Assembly (NCBI GenBank): GCA_018822805.1
Contig: JAHJJU010000076.1
Location: 1 to 43,402 of the forward strand
Origin: a bacterium
GTDB lineage: Bacteria; Campylobacterota; Campylobacteria; Campylobacterales; Sulfurovaceae
Reading direction: 5' to 3'
DNA length: 43,402 nt
The notes beneath the pieces were generated by a model that had not been told where the DNA came from, did not search any database, and was given only the letters and a program-made list of their open reading frames with translations. How positions within the stretch are numbered: position 1 is the first letter of the stretch; each line of letters opens with the position of its first letter. The position numbers and the translations under genes are program-made. Positions 25,281-33,571 of this stretch are shown here, one piece after another.

Positions 25281-25662
25281 CAACCACGTGTACCAAAAGG
25301 TTGTAGGCTCTTTTGGTCTCCTCATCTACTTCGGGAACCTCTTTTTTATATTTATAGCGTTCTAAAAGAGGAAGCAGTTGGTTATAAATTTCTTCAATTC
25401 TAAGCTCATTACATAAAGCTCTTCCAAAAAAAGTCACCTCATAAGCTGCTTTTTTACTGTTGCTCCAATCAACCGTTTTTAGACGCTCAAAGTAGACTTT
25501 TCGCATGTTCACTTTTCGTGTTTCCCAAAGTCGTTTCCCTAAAATAAAGAGTAAAGTAAAGATAATCAGCACCATAAACGATGCCAAAACAATAAAAATA
25601 GTATAGCTATAGTCAGGTATTTCAAGTAGGGGTTTTATGTCTCTTAGTTCATCAGCATTCAT
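25267..25662 (-). CDS. Small Bat-operon membrane protein (DUF4381-like position)
   Basis: A 131-residue protein with one membrane helix at ~19-41 (YTIFIVLASFMVLIIFTLLFILGKRLW) and a basic, helical cytoplasmic tail containing YFERLKTVDWSNSKKAAYEVTFFGRALC. It occupies the slot between the DUF58 gene and batA that DUF4381-like proteins fill in many Bat operons. I cannot confirm the DUF assignment from sequence alone. The DUF58 stop and this gene's start share one base (25662). It likely assists assembly of the Bat complex. Confidence 0.7.
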   Translation of the reverse strand: MNADELRDIKPLLEIPDYSYTIFIVLASFMVLIIFTLLFILGKRLWETRKVNMRKVYFERLKTVDWSNSKKAAYEVTFFGRALCNELRIEEIYNQLLPLLERYKYKKEVPEVDEETKRAYNLLVHVVDESI

Positions 25663-26489
25663 TAGCGACCTCCAAGCAGATGAGCCAGTTTTATATAAGG
25701 CTCTTCATGTGTGTATATTTTAGTATAGCGTACAGCATTTTTTTTAAAATGAGCATAAAGTTTTGTATCATTATCGCGTAATGCTTTTTCATACGACTTT
25801 AACTCACTCTGTGCAATGTTACCTTCAAAACTTTGACTGCTCTCCATGTCTAACACCCGAATATAACCCAACTCTTGAGGTTTCTCTTCAAATTTATCAC
25901 GAACAATCAGTGCTACCACATCATGCTTTTTAGCCAACAGAGCAATATCTACAGTACCCACAAAATCGGAAACAATAAAAAGTAGAGATTTTCGTCGTAT
26001 GCGTTTAAAGAGCATGTCTGAAAATGCTTTATAGTCACTCTTTTTACCCAACATCTCAAACGCGTCCATTTGTCGAACAGCGTCTTGTATGGAAAAAAAC
26101 TTTTTATTGGGTTTGGTCATGCTGTAGAGTTTGTCTGCAAAAATAACATTGGAAAAAAGGTCACCGTTTTTTACAGCTGAAAAACCAAGTAGGGCTACGA
26201 GTTCTGCCATCAATTCAGATTTTTGTTTCACCGTACCAAAGTAACAAGAACCACCCATCATGACAGCCGTGACCACATTGAGTTCACGCTCTTCACGATA
26301 GATTTTAATAAAGGGTTTACCCAATTTGGCTGTGGTTTTCCAATCAATTTTACGAACATCATCTCCATAAACATACTCACGCAGTTCTGTAAACTCAAAA
26401 CCTTCACCTTGAAATAGAGATGCATTGTTTCCAAGCATCTCTCCAAAGACTTGTTTGCGAGCTTTTAATAGGATTTTTTTGATGTTCAT
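25662..26489 (-). CDS. DUF58-domain protein of the Bat operon
   Basis: A 275-residue cytoplasmic protein with the DUF58 signature GDDVRKIDWKTTAKLGKPFIKIYREEREL (roughly 41-70), in a VWA-like fold. There is no membrane segment. Next to moxR and batA/B this is the standard partner of the MoxR AAA+ ATPase. It lies 3 bases after the moxR stop on the minus strand. Its biochemical role is unknown, although MoxR-DUF58-VWA sets are believed to help assemble or activate envelope or metal-binding enzymes. Confidence 0.9.
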   Translation of the reverse strand: MNIKKILLKARKQVFGEMLGNNASLFQGEGFEFTELREYVYGDDVRKIDWKTTAKLGKPFIKIYREERELNVVTAVMMGGSCYFGTVKQKSELMAELVALLGFSAVKNGDLFSNVIFADKLYSMTKPNKKFFSIQDAVRQMDAFEMLGKKSDYKAFSDMLFKRIRRKSLLFIVSDFVGTVDIALLAKKHDVVALIVRDKFEEKPQELGYIRVLDMESSQSFEGNIAQSELKSYEKALRDNDTKLYAHFKKNAVRYTKIYTHEEPYIKLAHLLGGR

Positions 26490-26492
26490 AAA

Positions 26493-27440
26493 TTACGGAA
26501 TCGGTACAGTACTCAACACTTTATCGATAATCATCTCTTGTGTAATGCCTTCAGCTTGTGCTTCATATGAGAGGACAATACGGTGACGCAATACCTCTTT
26601 GGCAATGTAAGCAACTTCTATAGGTGAGACATAATTACGCCCCTTCAAATAGGCAATGGCACGTGCTGCTTTGTACATGTCGATACTCGCTCTTGGGCTG
26701 GCACCATACTCAATATACGGTGCAATCTCTTCAAGTAGATATTTTTCAGGTTCTCTGGTGGCAAAGACCAGCTCAATAATGTAGCGTTCAACCTCTTCAT
26801 CCATATGTACAGCCATGGCCTCCGTTCGAATAAGCTCTAAGTCTTCCAAAGTTGCCACTTGCTTGATGGTTTCAAAACCATTATTAGCTACCCTTCGAGC
26901 GATTTCTAATTCCTCAGATCGGGTGTTGTACCCGACCACAATTTTCATAAGAAACCTGTCCAATTGTGCTTCAGGTAACTCATAAGCACCCTCTTGCTCT
27001 ACGGGATTTTGTGTCGCCATAACCAAAAATGGTAAATTTATTTTAAAAGTCTCATCACCAATGGTCACTTGTCGCTCTTGCATGACCTCTAATAATGCTG
27101 ACTGTACTTTAGCCGGAGCCCTATTAATCTCATCGGCTAAAAGCAGATTGGTAAAAATAGGACCCTGTTTGATTTTAAAAGCGTTGGTTGACGGGTCATA
27201 AATCTCTGTACCGATAATATCACTAGGAAGTAGATCAGGCGTAAACTGTACCCGTTTAAAATTTAACCCCAATGACTCAGCCAAAGCATTAACAGCCGTC
27301 GTCTTTGCCAAACCGGGTACCCCTTCGAGTAAGATATGTCCACGAGTTAAAAGCCCTGTTAGTAAACCTTCAATCATTTTCTCTTGCCCTACCATTACTT
27401 TGGCTATTTCATTTTTAATGTTTTCTACTATTGGGTTCAA
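26493..27440 (-). CDS. MoxR-family AAA+ ATPase
   Basis: A 315-residue AAA+ ATPase. It has Walker A GVPGLAKT (40-47), Walker B LLADEINRAPAKVQ (from ~99), sensor 1 ATQNPVEQEGAYELPEAQLDRF, and the C-terminal helical lid with GASPRASIDMYKAARA, the sensor-2 motif of MoxR proteins. MoxR ATPases act with VWA-domain partners (here BatA and BatB) as chaperone-like remodelling machines. It is preceded by the orphan kinase gene with a 40-base gap that could hold an internal promoter. Confidence 0.95.
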   Translation of the reverse strand: MNPIVENIKNEIAKVMVGQEKMIEGLLTGLLTRGHILLEGVPGLAKTTAVNALAESLGLNFKRVQFTPDLLPSDIIGTEIYDPSTNAFKIKQGPIFTNLLLADEINRAPAKVQSALLEVMQERQVTIGDETFKINLPFLVMATQNPVEQEGAYELPEAQLDRFLMKIVVGYNTRSEELEIARRVANNGFETIKQVATLEDLELIRTEAMAVHMDEEVERYIIELVFATREPEKYLLEEIAPYIEYGASPRASIDMYKAARAIAYLKGRNYVSPIEVAYIAKEVLRHRIVLSYEAQAEGITQEMIIDKVLSTVPIP

Positions 27441-27480
27441 ACCAATCTCCTATATTTTACACGTATACATAAAAAAGCAT

Positions 27481-28506
27481 CTATTGTATGTGAAAAGAAA
27501 ATGTAGAACCATGATTCTCTTCACTCTCAATTTTAAGGACACTGTCATGAAGCTTTAATATTTGTTTAACTATCGCCAGTCCCAAACCCATCGAGTTGTC
27601 CCAAGAATGTTCATCGGTACGGAAAAACTTTTTGGTCACTTTCTCAATGTTCTCTTCAGAGATTCCTACTCCTCTGTCGCTTACACGCACTTCATCTCCT
27701 ACAATACTTACTTCTACAGCCTCTTTAGAGTACTTTAGTGCATTTTCTATCAAGTTTTTAATAACAATATCCATTAATGCTTTATCGGCATGGACAATCA
27801 ATTCACCCTCGGCAACATTAATCTCTCGACCTTTGTATTTCTCTTCTAAATTAATCGCTATCTCACGAATAAGTGGTCGTATATCAAACTTACTGATTTG
27901 TAATTTTTGCTCACCACTTTCAAAACTGTTCCATAAAAGAAGACGGCTTAAGAGCTCTTCGATTTTTTCCCCATTGTTATAAATTTTATATAAAAACTTT
28001 GTACGTAGTGCAGGAGGAATTTCTTCATCATCCGTTAAGGTTTGTGCATACCCCATAATCGCAGCAATAGGATTACGAAACTCATGTGCAATGGCAGAGA
28101 GCATATCGGAGCGTTGACGATTTTTAAGTTTTATTTTTGCTGTATATTTCCGTTTTTCACTCTCTTTTTTCTTCATCTTTCTTAAAATTTGTATTAATTT
28201 CAGATTGATATTTTCAAATTCACGGGTAAAAAAACGTGCTTCAGGATTAAAGTTTTCAAACTCTCCAATACCTGAAAGATAATTTTCTACATTCTTAAGC
28301 TCTCTGCGAACACGTTTGGCACCAATATAAACCGATGTTAATAATAAAATTTGAGAGAGTATAAAAAGTATAATATGAAATGCACTGTTCTGATACTCCT
28401 GAGGTACCAAAACAATGGCTAAAGTGTAAAGTGTAGTAATGAAGATAACAACAGTGATAAGTCTAGCAATGACGTATTCGGTTAAAGAAGGTCGATTATA
28501 CATCAA
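27481..28506 (-). CDS. Orphan membrane sensor histidine kinase
   Basis: A 341-residue histidine kinase. It has two membrane helices (12-34 and 42-62) separated by only ~7 residues, so there is no real periplasmic sensor. A HAMP-like/coiled-coil linker (~65-135) is followed by the His box AIAHEFRNPIAAIMGYAQTL with His141. The catalytic domain has an N box NLIENALKYSKEA, a G1 box VSDRGVGISEEN, a G2 box GLGLAIVKQILK and an end motif GSTFSFHI. No response regulator is adjacent. It sits in the transcript ahead of moxR, so it may sense an envelope or cytoplasmic cue for the Bat system, but that is inference. Confidence 0.92.
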   Translation of the reverse strand: MMYNRPSLTEYVIARLITVVIFITTLYTLAIVLVPQEYQNSAFHIILFILSQILLLTSVYIGAKRVRRELKNVENYLSGIGEFENFNPEARFFTREFENINLKLIQILRKMKKKESEKRKYTAKIKLKNRQRSDMLSAIAHEFRNPIAAIMGYAQTLTDDEEIPPALRTKFLYKIYNNGEKIEELLSRLLLWNSFESGEQKLQISKFDIRPLIREIAINLEEKYKGREINVAEGELIVHADKALMDIVIKNLIENALKYSKEAVEVSIVGDEVRVSDRGVGISEENIEKVTKKFFRTDEHSWDNSMGLGLAIVKQILKLHDSVLKIESEENHGSTFSFHIQ

Positions 28507-28522
28507 TGACTAAACCTATGCA

Positions 28523-28750
28523 CTATACTTGCTGCTCATGTTCGTAAATACGAACTTTTTCTTTTAGGTCACGAATCTCTCTAGCATAGCCGTCTAACTC
28601 TACCTGAATTTCATCAGCAGACCACTCATCATCTGCCCATTCCAAATCATCTTTTCTATTTCTATACTGCAACAAAAGTTTTTCAATATGAGCTTTAACT
28701 TTATTTACATCAAATGGTTTTTTTACAACTTCTTCGTTTTCTATTTGCAT
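28523..28750 (-). CDS. Small coiled-coil protein of unknown function
   Basis: A 75-residue, acidic and mostly helical protein. It includes the segments VNKVKAHIEKLLLQYRNRK and EWADDEWSADEIQVELD, and the C-terminal heptad-like AREIRDLKEKVRIYEHEQQV. No known domain is recognised. The start is backed by an AAAGGA site upstream. It lies between dapE (12 bases upstream) and the orphan kinase (16 bases downstream), all on the minus strand, so it is probably co-transcribed with them. It may regulate or bind the kinase; nothing in the sequence proves it. Confidence 0.7.
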   Translation of the reverse strand: MQIENEEVVKKPFDVNKVKAHIEKLLLQYRNRKDDLEWADDEWSADEIQVELDGYAREIRDLKEKVRIYEHEQQV

Positions 28751-28762
28751 GTTCTATCCTTT

Positions 28763-29872
28763 TTAGAATCTTTCCACTATCTTAACAAAAATATTATAAA
28801 GACTCTCCACCTCTTTGATAGAAGTTCGTTCATTTATTGCATGGATTCTATCATTTATGACACCAAACTCTACAACCTCAATTCCATAAGGGGCAATATG
28901 TCGCCCATCACTGGTACCTCCAGCCGTTGAAAGCTTGGTTTCAATGCCTGTTTCTTCTTTTATAATCTCTTTAAGTTGATGAACAATATACGAGTCATGA
29001 TTGGTTACAAAAGGGTAAGATCCCTGCTGTAGAATTAACTCATATTTTAATCCATCAAACACTTTATGCATGTAGTCTTCAACACTCTCTTTCGTAGTCT
29101 TGGTTGAATTTCGTACATTAAACATCATACGTAACTCATGAGGCGTAACATTGGTTACTTCCATACCGGCTCGTATATCGGTAATCACCAATTTACTAGG
29201 AGCAAAATCATCATCACCATTATCCAAGTTGTGCCCTGCAATATAACCTAGAATAGAAGCAATATCATGAATAGGATTCACTGTTTTTTCAGGGTAAGCA
29301 GCATGTCCTTGTTCCCCTTTTAACGTCAGGTATCCATTAATTGAACCTCGTCGTCCTATCTTAATGGCATCACCGAATTTTTCTTCACAGGTTGGTTCTG
29401 CAATAATACAATAGTCCGGTAATAAATCAATCTCTTTTAAATGCTTCAAAACAATTTGTGTTCCATACGTTCCGTCACCCTCCTCATCGGAAGTTAAAAG
29501 CAACGATAAACGACCCGAAAAGTCACTTTTCATATCTCGTACAGTTTGTACAAAAGCAGCAACGCCACTTTTCATATCTTGTGCACCACGCCCGTAAATA
29601 TATCCCTCTTTAATCACCGGTACAAAAGGATTGTTCTCCCAACCTTTACCGGCCGGAACCACATCTACATGTCCTGCAAAACAGAGATGTTTTCCTTCAG
29701 AGAATTTCTTTGTTAAAAAGAGGTTTTTTACCCCACCCTCATTCATCCATGTTGCTTCAAAATCTGCTAAATAATTTTCAATAAAAGTCAATAACCCACC
29801 ATCATCCGGTGTAATGGATTCTGCACTTAGTAGTTTTAAAAAAAGGTCAATGACATCCAATCTTTTTTCCAT
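28763..29872 (-). CDS. dapE: Succinyl-diaminopimelate desuccinylase
   Basis: Zinc peptidase-family enzyme of lysine and peptidoglycan precursor synthesis, 369 residues. The M20 metal-site motifs are visible: FAGHVDVVPAGKGW, YGRGAQDMKSGVAAF, LLLTSDEEGDGTYG and the C-terminal GGTSDGRHIAPYG. The ATG at 29872 is preferred over a GTG 12 bases upstream because TGAGGT lies at the right distance. The gene opens the apparent transcript leading into the Bat operon. Substrate specificity is inferred from the DapE-type motifs. Confidence 0.92.
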   Translation of the reverse strand: MEKRLDVIDLFLKLLSAESITPDDGGLLTFIENYLADFEATWMNEGGVKNLFLTKKFSEGKHLCFAGHVDVVPAGKGWENNPFVPVIKEGYIYGRGAQDMKSGVAAFVQTVRDMKSDFSGRLSLLLTSDEEGDGTYGTQIVLKHLKEIDLLPDYCIIAEPTCEEKFGDAIKIGRRGSINGYLTLKGEQGHAAYPEKTVNPIHDIASILGYIAGHNLDNGDDDFAPSKLVITDIRAGMEVTNVTPHELRMMFNVRNSTKTTKESVEDYMHKVFDGLKYELILQQGSYPFVTNHDSYIVHQLKEIIKEETGIETKLSTAGGTSDGRHIAPYGIEVVEFGVINDRIHAINERTSIKEVESLYNIFVKIVERF

Positions 29873-29974
29873 AATATACCTCACTGTTCATTCTAATGCA
29901 ACCATACCAAATCTTCCTAAAGTTTCGGCTTTATCTATTATAAATTTTAATTTTATAAAATAAGCAAATAAAAA

Positions 29975-31435
29975 TCATCTCTCACAAAACGTATGAGAGT
30001 ACCCATTAAGCTCTCTAACCCGTTTTTCATCTTCTACAACATATGCGAGTAACGACTTACAAAAATCTGAATAACAGACAATATTTTCCTGCCCAATATG
30101 CTCACTGTGTTTGTACTGCATATGGAGATAGTCCTGCTCATGATACTTTAACAACAGTACACCACTAAAGAAAAAGAGGGAGTGGTTAAGTACCTCCACT
30201 ACTTCATCTATTTTTGAAATTTTTTCCATGTTGATATCGGCATAAATCATGTCACAATGTTTGGCTTGTAACTGGTCTAATACATGATGAAAAGCATGGT
30301 AAAAGTCTGTTTTGTTGTAACGGTCAATAATAATCGTTGCCACATTATGATAAGGTTCAAAAAGATAGTGAATATGTGTATGTTCGGATTCTACAATTTC
30401 CGTAGAAACACGGTACTCAATATCGGCACAATGATTATAAATTTCTATAATTTTATCTTCATAACATTTAGGAATAAATAGCTCTTTTTTCACAACTTCT
30501 AAAAGTTTATAGCCAATCAAAACAGATCCTCTTTTTTCCATATTGGCTAAAGTATTTCCTGTTAGTTTAACCGTATTCACTAACTTACCAATCTCTAAAG
30601 CTGTTTCATAAAAATTATGTTTTAAATTACTTTTTTGACTATAGACATGATACATAATGGCCTCACCATAGAGGGCATGAAGTTTCAATATTTTGGCTTT
30701 GGCTAAAAGCCGGTCAAACATTCGGTTCATGAGTCCTCTTCCTTGAAATTTAGGAGAGACTACAGCAATACCTACTTCTGCAATATTGCTTTCTTCTGAA
30801 AGAACAAAGGCAAAGTGTCCAACAATCTCTTGATAATTCTCAACAACAAATGAGTAAAATTTTGTTCCATGATGCTCTAAAATCTTACTCGGATAGTAGA
30901 ACATATCTTTAACATAACTCAATCCATAGTTCTCATAAATTAGTCGTGAAATGCCACCCTCATCTCCTGCTTGAAATGGACGAATTCTGAGTTGCTCTTG
31001 AGAACCATTTTGAGAAATCATATTCTGTTTTGTGGTTTTAGCTTCATGGACAATGGACTGTGAGGAGTATTTGATAATCGTAAATTTTTTTCCCTGAGTT
31101 CCTAAGTTATTATACTTGAACTTATCCATTAGCTTAGAAATTTTTCCTAAACCCCTATTCTCCTCTTTTTTAATAATATGCGAAGACATGGGAATACCTC
31201 TATCAATGACATCAATACGAATTCCATGTAAAAAGAGATGATACTCTACTTGTATCAATCCATCTCTATCTTTGTAAGCATGCTGAATGCTATTGGTAAT
31301 CAACTCTTTTAATGCAATATCCAGTTTTTTGATATCTTCATTACTAAAAGCTTTGGTTAATTCCATTAGAGCATAATGAACAATGGGATAATACTCTAAA
31401 CTGTTTGGAATTTTTATAGAGACACTATTTTTCAT
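29975..31435 (-). CDS. RsbW-like ATP-binding domain fused to GNAT acetyltransferase
   Basis: A 486-residue multidomain protein. Residues ~1-125 form an anti-sigma-factor-type GHKL ATPase domain: ALKELITNSIQHAY with Asn48, then IRIDVIDRGIPM and RGLGKISKLM. Residues ~148-300 form a GNAT domain (LRIRPFQAGDEGGISRLIYE, VSPKFQGRGLMNRMF with the acetyl-CoA loop QGRGLM at 231-236). Residues ~300-486 show a weak, GNAT-like third region (HVLDQLQAKHCDMIYADI and onward) without a clear signature. No anti-anti-sigma partner is nearby. It is 15 bases from the M20 gene and in the same direction. Substrate and partner are unknown. Confidence 0.85.
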   Translation of the reverse strand: MKNSVSIKIPNSLEYYPIVHYALMELTKAFSNEDIKKLDIALKELITNSIQHAYKDRDGLIQVEYHLFLHGIRIDVIDRGIPMSSHIIKKEENRGLGKISKLMDKFKYNNLGTQGKKFTIIKYSSQSIVHEAKTTKQNMISQNGSQEQLRIRPFQAGDEGGISRLIYENYGLSYVKDMFYYPSKILEHHGTKFYSFVVENYQEIVGHFAFVLSEESNIAEVGIAVVSPKFQGRGLMNRMFDRLLAKAKILKLHALYGEAIMYHVYSQKSNLKHNFYETALEIGKLVNTVKLTGNTLANMEKRGSVLIGYKLLEVVKKELFIPKCYEDKIIEIYNHCADIEYRVSTEIVESEHTHIHYLFEPYHNVATIIIDRYNKTDFYHAFHHVLDQLQAKHCDMIYADINMEKISKIDEVVEVLNHSLFFFSGVLLLKYHEQDYLHMQYKHSEHIGQENIVCYSDFCKSLLAYVVEDEKRVRELNGYSHTFCER

Positions 31436-31450
31436 CCTTAACTCCTAAAA

Positions 31451-32647
31451 TCAGTGTGTACTTAAATACTCCATTGCTGTTGCACCTAAGACTTTCATCC
31501 CTACTTTTAAAGCATCATCATCTACATCAAACATCGCATTATGCTGTGAATAGTCGGTTCCTTTTTCATGGTTGGCACTTCCTAATCTAAAGAAACTCCC
31601 CGGAACAATTTTTAGATACTCTGAAAAATCTTCTCCTCCCATAACAGGGTCAACAAGATTTACACAGTTTGCATCACCAACAATGGCTTTAGACTCTTCT
31701 ATTAAAATATCAACAATCGCATCATTGTTAATCAATTCAGGTTGACCGAACTGATACGAAAAATGATACTTTGCCCCCATTGATTTACAGACACCTTTAA
31801 TGGTCTCTTCCATCATTGTCGGAATATTTTTTCGCACAGCTTCATTAATGGTTCGTACCGTACCGGTCACAACCACATCATCACAAATGATGTTAGAGGC
31901 TTTGCCACCATTAATGGTTCCCAATGAAATTACGGCAGGATGTAGAGGATCAATACGTCGTGAAACAATATGATTTAAAGAGTTGACAATCATCGAAGTA
32001 ACCAAAATGGCATCGATCCCCTCATGAGGTCTGGCACCATGGGCACTTTTCCCATACACTTCAAGGCTAAAGATATCAGCTGAAGCCATCATTACCCCAT
32101 ACTTGTATCCAATCTGTCCTGTAGGTAAATAGGGATAAACATGCAAACCTAAAATCATATCTACCCCATCAAGTGCACCATCAGCTATCATATCCACACT
32201 GCCACCCTCTTTACTCTCTTCTGAGGGTTGAAAGATAAAACGAAAGTTTCCCGGTAAGTTATGCTCTTTACTTAAAATTTTGAGCCCAATCGCTACCCCA
32301 AGAAGGTTGGCTGTATGGGCATCATGACCACAAGCATGCATAATGCCTTCAATTTGAGAAGCATAAGGTTTTCCTGTCTTTTCAACAATAGGTAAAGCAT
32401 CCATATCACCACGAATGGCAACCATTTTAGCACCCTCTTTGGTCACTAAATCGGCACTAATACCGTAATGGTTTGGATACTCTTTGACTGTATAACCATA
32501 CTGTTTTAATACATGAGTCACCAACTCTTTGGTCTCTTTTTCTCGTCCTGAGAGTTCAGGATGAGCATGAATAGTATGCCGAATATCAACAACTCTACTC
32601 TCGATACTGTCGATAATATGGAAATATTGTTCTTTTATTGTTTGCAT
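31451..32647 (-). CDS. M20 family amidohydrolase (hippurate/N-acyl-amino acid hydrolase type)
   Basis: A 398-residue metal-dependent amidohydrolase. Motifs are IHAHPELSGREKET, MHACGHDAHTANLLG, PSEESKEGG, HGARPHEGIDAI and VMGGEDFSEYL, matching the HipO/AmaA/thermostable carboxypeptidase group rather than DapE. It would cleave an amide from an N-acyl amino acid or a similar substrate. Its exact substrate is not clear, and it is a second M20 enzyme distinct from the nearby dapE. It lies downstream of a hairpin and the rhodanese gene, and the GNAT protein gene follows 15 bases later. Confidence 0.9.
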   Translation of the reverse strand: MQTIKEQYFHIIDSIESRVVDIRHTIHAHPELSGREKETKELVTHVLKQYGYTVKEYPNHYGISADLVTKEGAKMVAIRGDMDALPIVEKTGKPYASQIEGIMHACGHDAHTANLLGVAIGLKILSKEHNLPGNFRFIFQPSEESKEGGSVDMIADGALDGVDMILGLHVYPYLPTGQIGYKYGVMMASADIFSLEVYGKSAHGARPHEGIDAILVTSMIVNSLNHIVSRRIDPLHPAVISLGTINGGKASNIICDDVVVTGTVRTINEAVRKNIPTMMEETIKGVCKSMGAKYHFSYQFGQPELINNDAIVDILIEESKAIVGDANCVNLVDPVMGGEDFSEYLKIVPGSFFRLGSANHEKGTDYSQHNAMFDVDDDALKVGMKVLGATAMEYLSTH

Positions 32648-32719
32648 AATAAACCCTCCATTTTCTATATTATATCAAATTTTAGGATTTTCTTAAGAAG
32701 TGTCGTACATCTGTACCGG

Positions 32720-32746
32720 TAACCATGGCTAAGAGAGCCATGGTTA
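32720..32746. repeat. Perfect 11-bp hairpin between rhodanese and M20 genes
   Basis: TAACCATGGCT, five-base loop, AGCCATGGTTA: a perfect palindromic stem in the 114-base gap. It lies downstream of the rhodanese stop on the minus strand. A T-run lies before it and not after it in that direction, so it is not a classical terminator. It may stabilise the upstream mRNA or act as a processing or attenuation site. Confidence 0.7.
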
Positions 32747-32761
32747 TAAAAAGGTTTAAAA

Positions 32762-33109
32762 TTACCCTCTCTCAGTCTCTCCACGGTAAGAGACAATACC
32801 ACCGGCATGGTTAATGACCTTTGCCATACCATTTTGTTGAAAAACACGTTGAACGTTACCACTTCGGTGATCGGTTCTACAGGTAAAAATAACCGTTTTA
32901 TCTTTGTTTTCATCAAGAAAAGCTTGACCCCAAGATTGGAATGTAGAAGTTGGTTTTAACATATCAACTCCCTTAACATGATTCATGTCGTATTCCATCT
33001 GTTCACGAACATCGACTAAAATAAAATCAACATTACCGGCTTTTCTCTCTTTTAATAACAACTCTAATTCTTGAGAAGTTACATGACTTTTTTCTAATAA
33101 TTCACTCAT
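32762..33109 (-). CDS. Rhodanese-domain protein
   Basis: A 115-residue single-domain rhodanese. The fold pattern is FILVDVREQMEYDMNHVKGV, then VIFTCRTDHRSGNVQRVF with the active-site Cys77 in CRTDHRSG, and NHAGGIVSY near the end. It would transfer a sulfane sulfur, or act as a persulfide carrier. Its ATG lies 3 bases from the stop of the FTR-like gene, so the two are a tight transcriptional pair. This suggests a joint role in thiol or sulfur redox chemistry. Confidence 0.9.
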   Translation of the reverse strand: MSELLEKSHVTSQELELLLKERKAGNVDFILVDVREQMEYDMNHVKGVDMLKPTSTFQSWGQAFLDENKDKTVIFTCRTDHRSGNVQRVFQQNGMAKVINHAGGIVSYRGETERG

Positions 33110-33112
33110 AAC

Positions 33113-33454
33113 TTAACTGTTTTCCTTAACATATTCCGGTGTACAGAAAATTCCACAGTGACATTTACCATCTACCGGTACCTCATGCTCTATCGCCGGT
33201 TTACATGGACAAATTCTATCATCGACACTTTTATATTTTCCTGGTCTACTCTCATCAGGCTCGGTCATAAAGCAAGGACAAAATCGTTTACCATACAGTA
33301 ATTTATTACGAGAAAGTCCCATAATAACACCTTCATTGACCTCATGCATAGGATGGTATTCCCAACCAAATTGAGCACATACTTTATCGGTAAATTTTTT
33401 TGTTTTTTCCATTTCGTCTAAAAATTCTTTAGAACTCATATCTATCTGTTGCAT
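33113..33454 (-). CDS. Ferredoxin-thioredoxin reductase catalytic chain-like protein
   Basis: A 113-residue protein with the three paired-cysteine motifs of the FTR catalytic (beta) subunit: CPC (59-61), CPC (82-84) and CHC (98-100), plus Cys26 and Cys104. The spacings (20 and 13 residues) are longer than the plant X16 and X8. In FTR these cysteines bind a [4Fe-4S] cluster and hold the active disulfide that reduces thioredoxin with electrons from ferredoxin. No variable-chain gene is nearby, as in other bacterial stand-alone forms. The ATG at 33454 is taken because AAGGAAT lies upstream. It is followed at 3 bases by the rhodanese gene. Confidence 0.87.
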   Translation of the reverse strand: MQQIDMSSKEFLDEMEKTKKFTDKVCAQFGWEYHPMHEVNEGVIMGLSRNKLLYGKRFCPCFMTEPDESRPGKYKSVDDRICPCKPAIEHEVPVDGKCHCGIFCTPEYVKENS

Positions 33455-33528
33455 CACAATTAATTCCTTGTTATATCCAAATTATTTGGGTTTGTATTAA
33501 GCATATACTATCTTAAACTCTTTTAATA

Positions 33529-33534
33529 TATAAT
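33529..33534 (+). promoter_or_regulatory. -10 box of gatC
   Basis: TATAAT at 33529-33534 overlaps an upstream in-frame ATG (33533) that would otherwise lengthen GatC. This favours the later GTG start. The -35 region is weak. Confidence 0.6.
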
Positions 33535-33571
33535 GCGACAAATTAAAACTTTCTCAATAAAAAGGATGTGT

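Noticed and set aside
33533-33571. Longer GatC from the ATG at 33533
   Set aside because: The ATG lies in the TATAAT box; the GTG at 33572 has a good ribosome site and family-typical length.
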